Shown: one piece after another, positions 1 through 4,858 of the stretch | Layout: the number at the start of each line of letters is the position of its first letter | How positions within the stretch are numbered: the stretch's first letter is position 1 | Assembly: GCA_934140155.1 (NCBI GenBank) | Contig: CAKPBC010000014.1 | Span: 1-17,471, forward strand | DNA: 17,471 bases | Direction: 5' to 3' | Source of the DNA: an uncultured Bacilli bacterium | GTDB taxonomy: Bacteria > Bacillota_I > Bacilli_A > RFN20 > CAG-826 | Position numbers and translations under genes: made by a program | Notes under the pieces: generated by a model | Told to the model about the DNA's origin: nothing | What the model saw: the letters and a program-made list of their open reading frames with translations, nothing else | Database searches by the model: none

Positions 1-8
1 GGGTCTGT

Positions 9-40
9 CACCCCCCCGATTTGGGGTGTTCCTTAGGAAC
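9..40. promoter_or_regulatory. Two inverted repeats at the start of a leftward leader
   Basis: CACCCC (9-14) and GGGGTG (23-28) form a GC-rich hairpin, unusual in this AT-rich DNA. GTTCCTTAGGAAC (28-40) is a 13-bp palindrome with 5-bp arms. The palindrome begins where transcription from the leftward promoter at 47-75 should start, so it could be an operator or the first hairpin of the leader. GGGTG/CACCC pairing (24-28 with 54-58) followed by ATTTTT would also give a weak rightward terminator. The role is inferred. Confidence 0.4.
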
Positions 41-46
41 AAGTTC

Positions 47-75
47 ATTCTAGCACCCATTTTTCAAAATGTCAA
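47..75 (-). promoter_or_regulatory. Leftward sigma-A-type promoter
   Basis: On the minus strand TTGACA (75-70) and TAGAAT (52-47) are separated by exactly 17 bp, matching the sigma-A consensus at 11 of 12 positions. Transcription would start near position 40 and leave the window to the left, so the next genes on that side are probably leftward too. The driven gene is not visible. Confidence 0.6.
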
Positions 76-794
76 TAACTTTTTTAAAAAAATTTTTTGT
101 TAGTTTAAAAATATGTGCAAAAAAGCCTTGAAAGTAGCTTATTTACTTGCTTTGCAAGATTTAAAAAAAGTTTTTGGCTAATTGTATTCCTTCTATATAA
201 AGCAAAAAATAATGTTTTTAATTCATAAGTTAATATACACTTTATAGATGTATATTAGTTATATATATAAGATTAACATATAGTTAGTTATTGTATAATA
301 GATTGATATATTGATTATATACAGAATAATATAATTATATTAGTTGTATGGTATATATTGACTAACAAAAGGGATATATAAGCACATTTGTATAATAATT
401 ATATATGATAATATATACAATTATTATATGCACCATTTGTAGTAAGATTATTTAATAAATTGTCAGATAATTAATTTTAGAGCTGGAAAAACCTATATAA
501 TTGTATCTGTATAGTAAACAATTATATATAATGTGTGATTATTTTAAGATATAAATTGTATTATACATTATTAAAGCACTTTAAGTATAAAAGGGTTGAT
601 AAAGCAAGTCAAAACAAGCCTATTTAGATTAAAATATTTGAATTTGGTTAAAATTTAGTGAAAAGAGTAATTTTTTATGAAAATAGTAATCATTCCTATT
701 TTTGGTTGTAAACCATACAAATTTTGTAGTAAACAATACGTGTCAAGTGTTTTTCCTTGACAAAATATACCTACTGCATCCCCGATTTTATAAA
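76..794. other. AT-rich stretch without a recognisable gene
   Basis: No open frame with a plausible ribosome site was found here. Positions 200-560 are almost entirely A and T, full of TATA and ATAT words. Small hairpins occur, for example CTTGC-TTT-GCAAG near 147-159 and GTCAAG...CTTGAC near 742-761. TAGTAAACAAT occurs twice (about 511-521 and 727-737). No function can be assigned. Confidence 0.5.
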
Positions 795-824
795 CGTGTA
801 TTAATATGTATATTCTAATACACG
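795..824. promoter_or_regulatory. Dyad of the CGTGTATTA motif, putative operator
   Basis: CGTGTATTA (795-803) and its exact complement TAATACACG (816-824) flank a 12-bp spacer. The right half is part of the 13-mer ATTCTAATACACG (812-824), which recurs at 1031-1043 and, inverted, at 4040-4052 inside the integrase promoter. The symmetry and recurrence suggest a protein-binding site, probably for a repressor. The binding protein is not identified here. Confidence 0.5.
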
Positions 825-1030
825 ACATAGGGGTATTTTACTACAAAAAATCAAAACAAATGTTCGCCAAAACGTGCTACCTAGTTTTCTCACAGCTCTA
901 GGATTTTTCTCAAACCCTGTATTTCCTAGGTTTCTGTCCTATACTGGGGGTATTTTGTTTCCAATTTCTTATTCCAGCTTCTTACAATAATCACTTCTTA
1001 AAAAAATCTGAACCCCAAAATTGCATTTAT

Positions 1031-1043
1031 ATTCTAATACACG
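1031..1043. promoter_or_regulatory. Second copy of the 13-bp ATTCTAATACACG motif
   Basis: This is identical to positions 812-824, and the flank also matches: read on the minus strand, CGTGTATTAGAATATA is common to both. It is a single half-site, without the facing partner seen at 795-803. No good promoter overlaps it, so it may be a distal operator or a silencing site. Confidence 0.45.
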
Positions 1044-1126
1044 TTTCTTAAATGATTGAAAAATTGTCCGTTAATTTACCCCAACACTTATACAATAGAA
1101 ACTCATTACCATACTTTTAGTTTCCT

Positions 1127-1249
1127 CGTGGCTTACCTGACGTGGCTTAACGTGGATTTGCGTGGCTTTTGGACTAACAAAAAGTACTTTATAAAATAGC
1201 TTCAAACCTAGTATTTACCAGCATTTGTCGTACTTCTTTGACGTGGCTT
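1127..1249. repeat. Cluster of CGTGGCTT direct repeats, partly helically phased
   Basis: CGTGGCTT occurs at 1127-1134, 1141-1148, 1161-1168 and 1242-1249, with a one-base variant CGTGGATT at 1151-1158. All copies have the same orientation, and those at 1141, 1151 and 1161 are 10 bp apart, about one helical turn. TGACGTGGCTT precedes two copies. Such phased direct repeats are typical of initiator or regulator binding arrays (iterons). That function is inference. Confidence 0.5.
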
Positions 1250-1283
1250 GTTATTTGATTTTACGTTTTTAAATTTAGACAAT

Positions 1284-1318
1284 AAAAAAAGAACCTGATA
1301 CAATTAAGTATCAAGTCC
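1284..1318 (-). terminator. Leftward intrinsic terminator of the tRNA/ncRNA unit
   Basis: On the minus strand GGACTTGATAC (1318-1308) pairs with GTATCAGGTTC (1301-1291) across a 6-nt loop. It makes 11 pairs including two G-U wobbles and is followed by seven U residues (1290-1284). On the plus strand the wobbles become A-C mismatches and there is no T run, so the orientation is clear. It lies downstream of the tRNA-Gln on the same strand. Confidence 0.75.
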
Positions 1319-1588
1319 TTAAAAAATTTAAAGAGTATTAAAGGATTATAACACTATGAACAACAAATTTATTATATCAAAACATTTGTGTTATGACTAA
1401 CAGAACAATAACATCTGGAAATCATTCTGCTAGTCAATCTTAGGAGATTATTAAGAAGAATACAACATTTAACAACTAATCAATCAACTTTGAAAGAAAA
1501 TTTAAAATGTCTATTATCAGTTCTCAATTAATCATATAAAGCTTTCAAGTGACCACTCTTTACTAACCCTTAATTAATCAAGAACCAA

Positions 1589-1659
1589 CTGTCCGTACAA
1601 GATTCGAACTTGTAATGCAGGAGTCAAATTCCTGTGCCTTACCATTTGGCTAACGGACA
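1589..1659 (-). tRNA. tRNA-Gln, anticodon TTG
   Basis: A complete cloverleaf reads on the minus strand: a 7-bp acceptor stem TGTCCGT/ACGGACA, a D arm with GCC/GGC, an anticodon stem CAGGA/TCCTG with loop ATTTGAC (anticodon TTG at 1627-1625), and a T arm ACAAG/CTTGT with loop TTCGAAT. The first pair U1-A72 and discriminator G73 (position 1589) are known glutamine identity features and agree with the anticodon. CCA is not encoded: the next minus-strand bases are TTGG. It lies inside the leftward unit ending at 1284, directly after the long stem 1751-1765/1665-1679. It decodes CAA, the glutamine codon that appears commonly in the phage genes here. Confidence 0.95.
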
Positions 1660-1664
1660 AGGGT

Positions 1665-1765
1665 AAACAACATAAGGAATGAAAGTAAACGGTGCAATAA
1701 CGAAAAACAATAGTATTATTCAAAAGGAGATTAAATGAAAAAAACAAGTTTTCCTTATGTTGTTT
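1665..1765. repeat. 15-bp perfect inverted repeat beside the tRNA
   Basis: AAACAACATAAGGAA (1665-1679) and TTCCTTATGTTGTTT (1751-1765) are exact complements separated by 71 bp. In a minus-strand RNA this is a long hairpin ending five bases before the tRNA. In a plus-strand RNA the loop would hold the ribosome site and start codon of the small ORF at 1735. Either reading could be functional. Confidence 0.6.
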
Positions 1766-1860
1766 TATGGGTATTAAATTTATTAGGTGTTCTTACTCTT
1801 AAAACCTTATCCAGCTTCAAAAGTAAAAGACTATATATATCAATGACCGAAGCCAATTAA
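1735..1860 (+). CDS. Possible 41-residue membrane peptide
   Basis: The ATG at 1735 follows AAAAGGAGA with good spacing. The frame encodes 41 residues: a lysine-rich start (MKKTS), one hydrophobic segment at about residues 6-22 (FPYVVLWVLNLLGVLTL), and a basic then polar tail (KTLSSFKSKRLYISMTEAN). A rightward terminator lies 69 bp downstream. A short single-span peptide with a charged tail, opposite a transcribed RNA, is the layout of type I toxins such as TxpA or BsrG of Bacillus prophages. However, no family signature is certain. The frame also overlaps the structured minus-strand RNA, so it may be fortuitous. Confidence 0.35.
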   Translation: MKKTSFPYVVLWVLNLLGVLTLKTLSSFKSKRLYISMTEAN

Positions 1861-1869
1861 TATCTTTTC

Positions 1870-1912
1870 TTATCCACCCTAAGAATGAGGAAACTCTTTT
1901 TAGAGTGGATAA
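1870..1912 (-). other. 13-bp hairpin favouring the minus strand
   Basis: TTATCCAC... (1870-1882) pairs with ...GTGGATAA (1900-1912). As minus-strand RNA all 13 positions pair, one of them G-U. As plus-strand RNA that position is a C-A mismatch. An inner GAG/CTC stem (1887-1889/1894-1896) sits in the loop. It is probably part of the leftward structured RNA. Confidence 0.55.
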
Positions 1913-1928
1913 ATAATAAAAGGTAAAT

Positions 1929-1962
1929 AACTCCTTTTGACGAACAAAAAAGGAGTTTTTTT
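1929..1962 (+). terminator. Rightward intrinsic terminator
   Basis: AACTCCTTTT (1929-1938) pairs perfectly with AAAAGGAGTT (1948-1957) across a 9-nt loop, and the plus strand continues in a T run to 1962. It follows the small ORF 1735-1860. Read leftward the same hairpin has only a mixed U-rich tail, so it would be a weak terminator for the minus-strand RNA. Confidence 0.6.
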
Positions 1963-2252
1963 GAAAATAAACCTAGTAAAATCAAGGCTTTCAGAGGTCT
2001 ACCCCTAAAAGGAAAATATACTAATAGGAGTTAGGAAACTGGAAACTAAATACTGGAGTTAAATATTAATTTTTAACTAGAGTTTAAACAAACAAAAACT
2101 TTTTTGTTATAAGTGGTGTATCCACAAGTTCAACTCTTACCAGCATTTAGTTTTCCAATATGTCATTTGTAGACCTTTTGCAAGTTAAATAAAAATAACA
2201 CATCACTTGCCCTCTTTCAAGTATTCTGTGTTTCATTCACCTTACAAACACT

Positions 2253-2281
2253 ATTATATTATAATGAGCAAAAAATTTCAA
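2253..2281 (-). promoter_or_regulatory. Leftward sigma-A promoter for the ncRNA/tRNA unit
   Basis: On the minus strand TTGAAA (2281-2276) and TATAAT (2258-2253) are spaced by exactly 17 bp, 11 of 12 consensus matches. The expected start is near 2246, reading toward the structured RNA and tRNA-Gln. The -35 box overlaps one arm of the hairpin at 2279-2315. Confidence 0.65.
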
Positions 2282-2315
2282 GCCAAATACAAAAGCCAGT
2301 ATTTACAATGGCTTG
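2279..2315. other. Two-step hairpin upstream of the leftward promoter
   Basis: CAAGCC (2279-2284) pairs with GGCTTG (2310-2315), and AAATAC (2285-2290) pairs with GTATTT (2299-2304), leaving a 5-base bulge. There are no wobble pairs to indicate the strand. It could be an RNA structure or a DNA-level inverted repeat at the promoter. Confidence 0.4.
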
Positions 2316-2322
2316 CATCTAT

Positions 2323-2381
2323 AACTGACAAGAACAGGTAGATTAATTTGAACTATTTACCTGCTGTTAGTTAAACTTTTT
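2323..2381 (+). other. Long hairpin with a delayed T run
   Basis: AACTGACA (2323-2330) pairs with TGTTAGTT (2365-2372), including one G-U that exists only on the plus strand. CAGGTA (2335-2340) then pairs with TACCTG (2358-2363). TTTTT follows after three bases. It may be a rightward terminator or a structured RNA. It is the one strong stem here whose wobble favours the plus strand. Confidence 0.45.
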
Positions 2382-2700
2382 CATAGCTCTATCACAATCC
2401 CAAAATAGGCAAAAGTATATATGTTCAAATTAAGCTCTATAATAGTCTTATTTCAAATTATCATTCATTAGTCTACCAATTTATCCTTAAAATACTAAAA
2501 GCGTCTGTATGGGGCTTATACGAAGCCTAAAGGGTATCTGCATAAGCTGGATATTGTAATATGTTTTTTGGACTAACAAGGAGAACTTAAAGTATCAAAA
2601 CACTTTATTGCGTGAAAATTTTTTCAGTATGGTTACTTTTTGTTTTTTTTAACTCTCTTAACTTAGCACAACAGATAATATTTATATTATCGTTAAGTAT
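2382..2700. other. Intergenic stretch without a recognisable gene
   Basis: No supported gene was found. The stretch holds a short hairpin GGCTT-ATACG-AAGCC (about 2513-2527), two copies of AGCTCTAT (about 2385 and 2433), and GGACTAACAAGG near 2570. The last shares GACTAACA with 360, 1172 and 1395. An SD-like AAGGAG near 2578 is not followed by a usable start codon. Confidence 0.45.
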
Positions 2701-2740
2701 TATATATTATATACTCTCTTGATTATATATACTAGTTATA

Positions 2741-2792
2741 TTATATATTATATATTATATATTATATATTATATATTATATATTATATATTA
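2741..2792. repeat. AT-only tandem array, period 7
   Basis: Seven exact copies of TTATATA run from 2741 to 2789 and end in a partial TTA. The array has no G or C and is bordered on each side by ACTAGTTATA (from 2731 and from 2795). It could be an easily melted DNA element, a recombination-prone spacer, or a slippage product. Confidence 0.9.
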
Positions 2793-2805
2793 ATACTAGT
2801 TATAT

Positions 2806-2870
2806 ATAATATAATATAATATAATATAATATAATATAATATAATATAATATAATATAATATAATATAAT
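2806..2870. repeat. AT-only tandem array, period 5
   Basis: Thirteen exact copies of ATAAT run from 2806 to 2870, just after the period-7 array. Similar words flank the pair of arrays (TATATACTCTCTT before, ATACTCTTAAGTATAT after). Copy number probably varies between isolates. The array is in the region after the integrase stop codon, where phages often keep attachment or origin sequences. Confidence 0.9.
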
Positions 2871-2905
2871 ACTCTTAAGTATATATAATAATATATAATA
2901 ATAAT

Positions 2906-2936
2906 ATATATACACGAATGTAATGAGTGTATATAT
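2906..2936. repeat. 10-bp perfect inverted repeat past the integrase end
   Basis: ATATATACAC (2906-2915) pairs with GTGTATATAT (2927-2936) around an 11-base loop. ATACACGAATG (2910-2920) also matches, inverted, the integrase promoter at 4036-4046. Candidate roles are a weak integrase terminator, a recombinase-binding site in the attachment region, or another regulator site. No crossover core can be proved without the host junction. Confidence 0.5.
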
Positions 2937-3003
2937 GTTATTATACTAGGTTATGTATTTTTTTACTTTTCACAGTATTACATAAGCACTCTTTTGTCAA
3001 GTC

Positions 3004-3993
3004 CTATAACTCATATAATTTTGACAATGTATTGCTTGTTGAGTCTTTAATTGCTCTCAATGTATGTTCATATCTCTTTGTTGTATTTACTGATGTATGC
3101 CCCATTAAATCACTAACAGTATTGAGATCAGCCCCCATTTCAATACTTTGTGTACAGAATGTATGTCTAAAATTATGTGGTGCTATCTCACTAACATCTA
3201 TTCCAGCTTTATCTGCATACTTCTTAACCACACGATAGATTGTAACTTCATTCAAAAAACTATCAGGTTCAGCATTACTACTGTGATTGGTTATTAAAGG
3301 TTTTTCTTTGTCAGTCAAAGATAATCCTCTAACTTTGATGTATTCAAGAATGTTGTTATATATTGGTTCTGCTATTACAACTAATCGTTTCTTGTTTCCT
3401 TTTCCTGTAATCTCACAAACGTGTTGTTCGTTAATTTTCATAATATCGCCTAGTTTGATTTTGACAATCTCACCTCTACGCATACCTGTTGTAGCAAGTA
3501 GCTGTAAAATGATTAAATCTCTTTGTCCTAATAACCACTTCTCACAATGCTTGTTTGGTGGAAGTATTATTGTGTTAAATATATCTTTAACTTCTTGTGG
3601 GCTTAATGCTCTCTTGTCGGAATAGTTCTTTGTGGCATTTTTAAATCTTATGCAACCTTCATTTGTTGAGAATGGATTGTATTCGCAAATATTTACTGTA
3701 TGTCTGCACAGATAACTATAAAAGTTTTGTAAGGCACTTAACTTTCTGTTTACTGTTACAGGTTTACATTTGCCACTCTCAACTAAATTTGTAGCCCACG
3801 CATTAGCTATATCAGGAGTAACATTTTTAATTTGCATCATTGATATTTCATTGAGCTCTTCTACACAAAAAAACTCTTTGATAGTTCCAACATAACTATT
3901 TTTTGTTTTGTCAGTTAATGTATTCGTGTACTGAAATTCATTATTAAATTTTGCTATTTCCATATTATTGTTTGATGTTGTTAAATCGTTCAT
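3004..3993 (-). CDS. int: Tyrosine-family site-specific integrase
   Basis: This 329-residue protein should cut and rejoin phage and host DNA for integration and excision. An N-terminal SAM-like core-binding domain spans about residues 17-100, and the catalytic domain follows from about 125. The expected residues are visible: Arg172 in TTGMRRGEI, a lysine of GKGNKKR (198-201), His273 and Arg276 in HNFRH, His299 in LMGHT, and the nucleophile Tyr308 in KRYEH, nine residues later as usual. The length and simple layout resemble XerC/XerD, with no obvious arm-binding domain. The ATG at 3993 follows ACGAGGT on the minus strand. It is divergent from the main operon and has its own perfect promoter with an embedded repeat motif, suggesting tight repression. 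Confidence 0.95.
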   Translation of the reverse strand: MNDLTTSNNNMEIAKFNNEFQYTNTLTDKTKNSYVGTIKEFFCVEELNEISMMQIKNVTPDIANAWATNLVESGKCKPVTVNRKLSALQNFYSYLCRHTVNICEYNPFSTNEGCIRFKNATKNYSDKRALSPQEVKDIFNTIILPPNKHCEKWLLGQRDLIILQLLATTGMRRGEIVKIKLGDIMKINEQHVCEITGKGNKKRLVVIAEPIYNNILEYIKVRGLSLTDKEKPLITNHSSNAEPDSFLNEVTIYRVVKKYADKAGIDVSEIAPHNFRHTFCTQSIEMGADLNTVSDLMGHTSVNTTKRYEHTLRAIKDSTSNTLSKLYEL

Positions 3994-4028
3994 ATTCTTT
4001 ACCTCGTTTCATTTTGTTTGATGGTTTG

Positions 4029-4057
4029 ATTATACCATTCGTGTATTAGAATGTCAA
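4029..4057 (-). promoter_or_regulatory. Integrase promoter, perfect sigma-A consensus
   Basis: On the minus strand TTGACA (4057-4052) and TATAAT (4034-4029) are exactly 17 bp apart, 12 of 12 consensus matches. The start site should lie near 4022, about 30 bp before the integrase ATG. Such a strong promoter on an integrase gene implies that it is normally repressed. Confidence 0.85.
4040..4052. promoter_or_regulatory. Putative operator inside the integrase promoter
   Basis: CGTGTATTAGAAT lies between the -10 and -35 boxes and touches the -35. It is the exact complement of the 13-mers at 812-824 and 1031-1043. A protein bound here would block RNA polymerase. The recurrence at three places makes a shared regulator (repressor, or the integrase itself) the likeliest explanation. 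Confidence 0.6.
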
Positions 4058-4094
4058 GAATTATTTTCAACATATAAGGTCGATTAATAATAAT

Positions 4095-4123
4095 TTGACA
4101 AACCTTGAAAGTTGTGTTATAAT
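4095..4123 (+). promoter_or_regulatory. Main rightward promoter, perfect sigma-A consensus
   Basis: TTGACA (4095-4100) and TATAAT (4118-4123) are separated by exactly 17 bp. The start should be near 4130, about 55 bp before the first gene. No equally good promoter was found further right, so it may drive the whole rightward block. Its -35 is 37 bp from the -35 of the divergent integrase promoter. Confidence 0.85.
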
Positions 4124-4136
4124 GTATTTGTGAATT

Positions 4137-4155
4137 GGTAATACCCTCAATTACC
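4137..4155. promoter_or_regulatory. Dyad at the start of the rightward transcript
   Basis: GGTAAT (4137-4142) and ATTACC (4150-4155) form a perfect 6-bp inverted repeat with a 7-base loop, just after the expected start site. It could be an operator or a 5' stabilising hairpin. The sequence is unrelated to the CGTGTATTAGAAT motif. Confidence 0.4.
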
Positions 4156-4184
4156 ACAGATAAAATAGAATGGAGGTTCGATAA

Positions 4185-4538
4185 TTGTTAGATAATATAT
4201 TTTATGAAAGATCTAACAAAGTGAACATTCCTGCTAAAACTATTTACAGCAATCCTTTATATATCAAACGATTTCTTAGTAAATTTGATATTATTAAGGA
4301 TTCATCAATTTCAGAAGGAAATTTTGAAATATATGATATGTGCATTGATATTGAGCTTGCTCTTGAAATGTTACACTTAAATAAACTTCAAAAACAACGT
4401 TTGGAATTGTGGCGATTGGGGTATAAAGAAATTGAAATATCTCAAAAGTTGGGAATTACTAGGATTGCTGTACACCGTTCTATAGTGGGTGTTTGCACTA
4501 AAGTTTCAAAACAACTGACAGGAGGTATTTCGATTTGA
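4185..4538 (+). CDS. Small helix-turn-helix regulator, sigma region 4-like
   Basis: This 117-residue protein is probably a DNA-binding transcription regulator. Residues 66-110 (LNKLQKQRLELWRLGYKEI, then EISQKLGITRIAVHRSI) match the pattern of a sigma-70 region 4 or LuxR-like helix-turn-helix: a length-conserved helix, the I-S-Q-K-L-G-I-T turn, and a recognition helix. The N-terminal half is not recognised. The start is TTG at 4185, 8 nt after GGAGG; no better ATG exists. It is the first gene of the rightward operon and its stop overlaps the next start. Phages often place small activators of late genes (ArpU-like or sigma-like) ahead of the terminase. The exact role is inferred. Confidence 0.65.
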   Translation: MLDNIFYERSNKVNIPAKTIYSNPLYIKRFLSKFDIIKDSSISEGNFEIYDMCIDIELALEMLHLNKLQKQRLELWRLGYKEIEISQKLGITRIAVHRSIVGVCTKVSKQLTGGISI

Positions 4539-4858
4539 TTTATAAGATTATCCTAAATTCTGAAAAGTCGATTGTATTACCAACTGACTTACAACTGGAA
4601 GAAAGAATTAAATTTTGTGAAGATTTAATTGCAAAATATCCAGAAGAATTTGAATATGTTATTCCTGATAAAGGTAATAATTATGACTTTTGCCAAAAAG
4701 TAGAAAACAGATTATCTATTATGGGGGAATATATATATGATGCTAGTGAATACAAATTAGTTAATGTAATCACTGAATGGGGCAAACGTAGAAACAAACG
4801 TAGAGAAATTCCTTTTAGCCATCTTGAAGATAGTGAGGTTGGAATGATTGATAAATAA
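4535..4858 (+). CDS. Hypothetical protein, 107 residues
   Basis: I do not recognise this family. The protein is soluble and charged, with a predicted helical middle (ERIKFCEDLIAKYPEEF), two cysteines, and a very basic stretch near the end (GKRRNKRREI) that could bind nucleic acid. The start is TTG at 4535, 9 nt after AGGAGG, overlapping the TGA of the regulator gene as TTGA; this implies translational coupling. Its own end overlaps the next gene by 11 bp. The tight overlaps with a regulator and a hydrolase indicate co-expression, but no function follows from that. Confidence 0.7.
   Translation: MIYKIILNSEKSIVLPTDLQLEERIKFCEDLIAKYPEEFEYVIPDKGNNYDFCQKVENRLSIMGEYIYDASEYKLVNVITEWGKRRNKRREIPFSHLEDSEVGMIDK

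Larger units (their letters stand above)
1284..2246 (-). ncRNA. Candidate large structured noncoding RNA containing tRNA-Gln
   Basis: A strong minus promoter (2253-2281) and a minus terminator (1284-1318) bound a unit of about 960 nt with no convincing minus-strand ORF. Predicted stems on the minus strand are: 2227-2232/2197-2202 plus 2218-2222/2205-2209; 2169-2176/1995-2002 (8 bp, enclosing a branched domain); 2140-2156/2041-2056 (16 bp, one bulge); 1900-1912/1870-1882 (13 bp); 1948-1957/1929-1938; 1751-1765/1665-1679 (15 bp); 1573-1586/1519-1532 (14 bp); 1425-1435/1395-1405 (11 bp); 1388-1394/1348-1354. In four of these, and in the terminator, the only odd pairs are G-U on this strand and A-C on the other. 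Giant phage RNAs such as GOLLD and ROOL are known to lie beside tRNA genes, but membership in either is not established. The RNA could also be two shorter transcripts, broken near 1920. Confidence 0.55.

Noticed and set aside
1589..1659. tRNA-Gln as the integration (att) site
   Set aside because: It is 1.3 kb from the integrase end, and no duplicated tRNA 3' fragment was found near the integrase, so the evidence does not support it.
2609..2720. Possible GTG-started hydrophobic peptide
   Set aside because: The only SD-like AAGGAG is about 25 bases upstream of the GTG, too far for initiation, and the sequence is simple T-rich coding.
2741..2870. CRISPR array
   Set aside because: The units are 5-7 bp with no spacers; they are plain tandem repeats.
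1..3000. Alternative genetic code hiding genes in the noncoding region
   Set aside because: Neighbouring genes end with all three standard stops at sensible points, and the region shows RNA stems and AT repeats rather than codon-like structure.
2927..3238. 103-residue plus-strand ORF
   Set aside because: It runs antisense to the end of the integrase gene, lacks a ribosome site, and has low-complexity hydrophobic composition; the integrase reading has all catalytic residues.
3287..3625. 112-residue plus-strand ORF inside the integrase
   Set aside because: It is a frame shadow of the minus-strand integrase, with no SD and no family resemblance.
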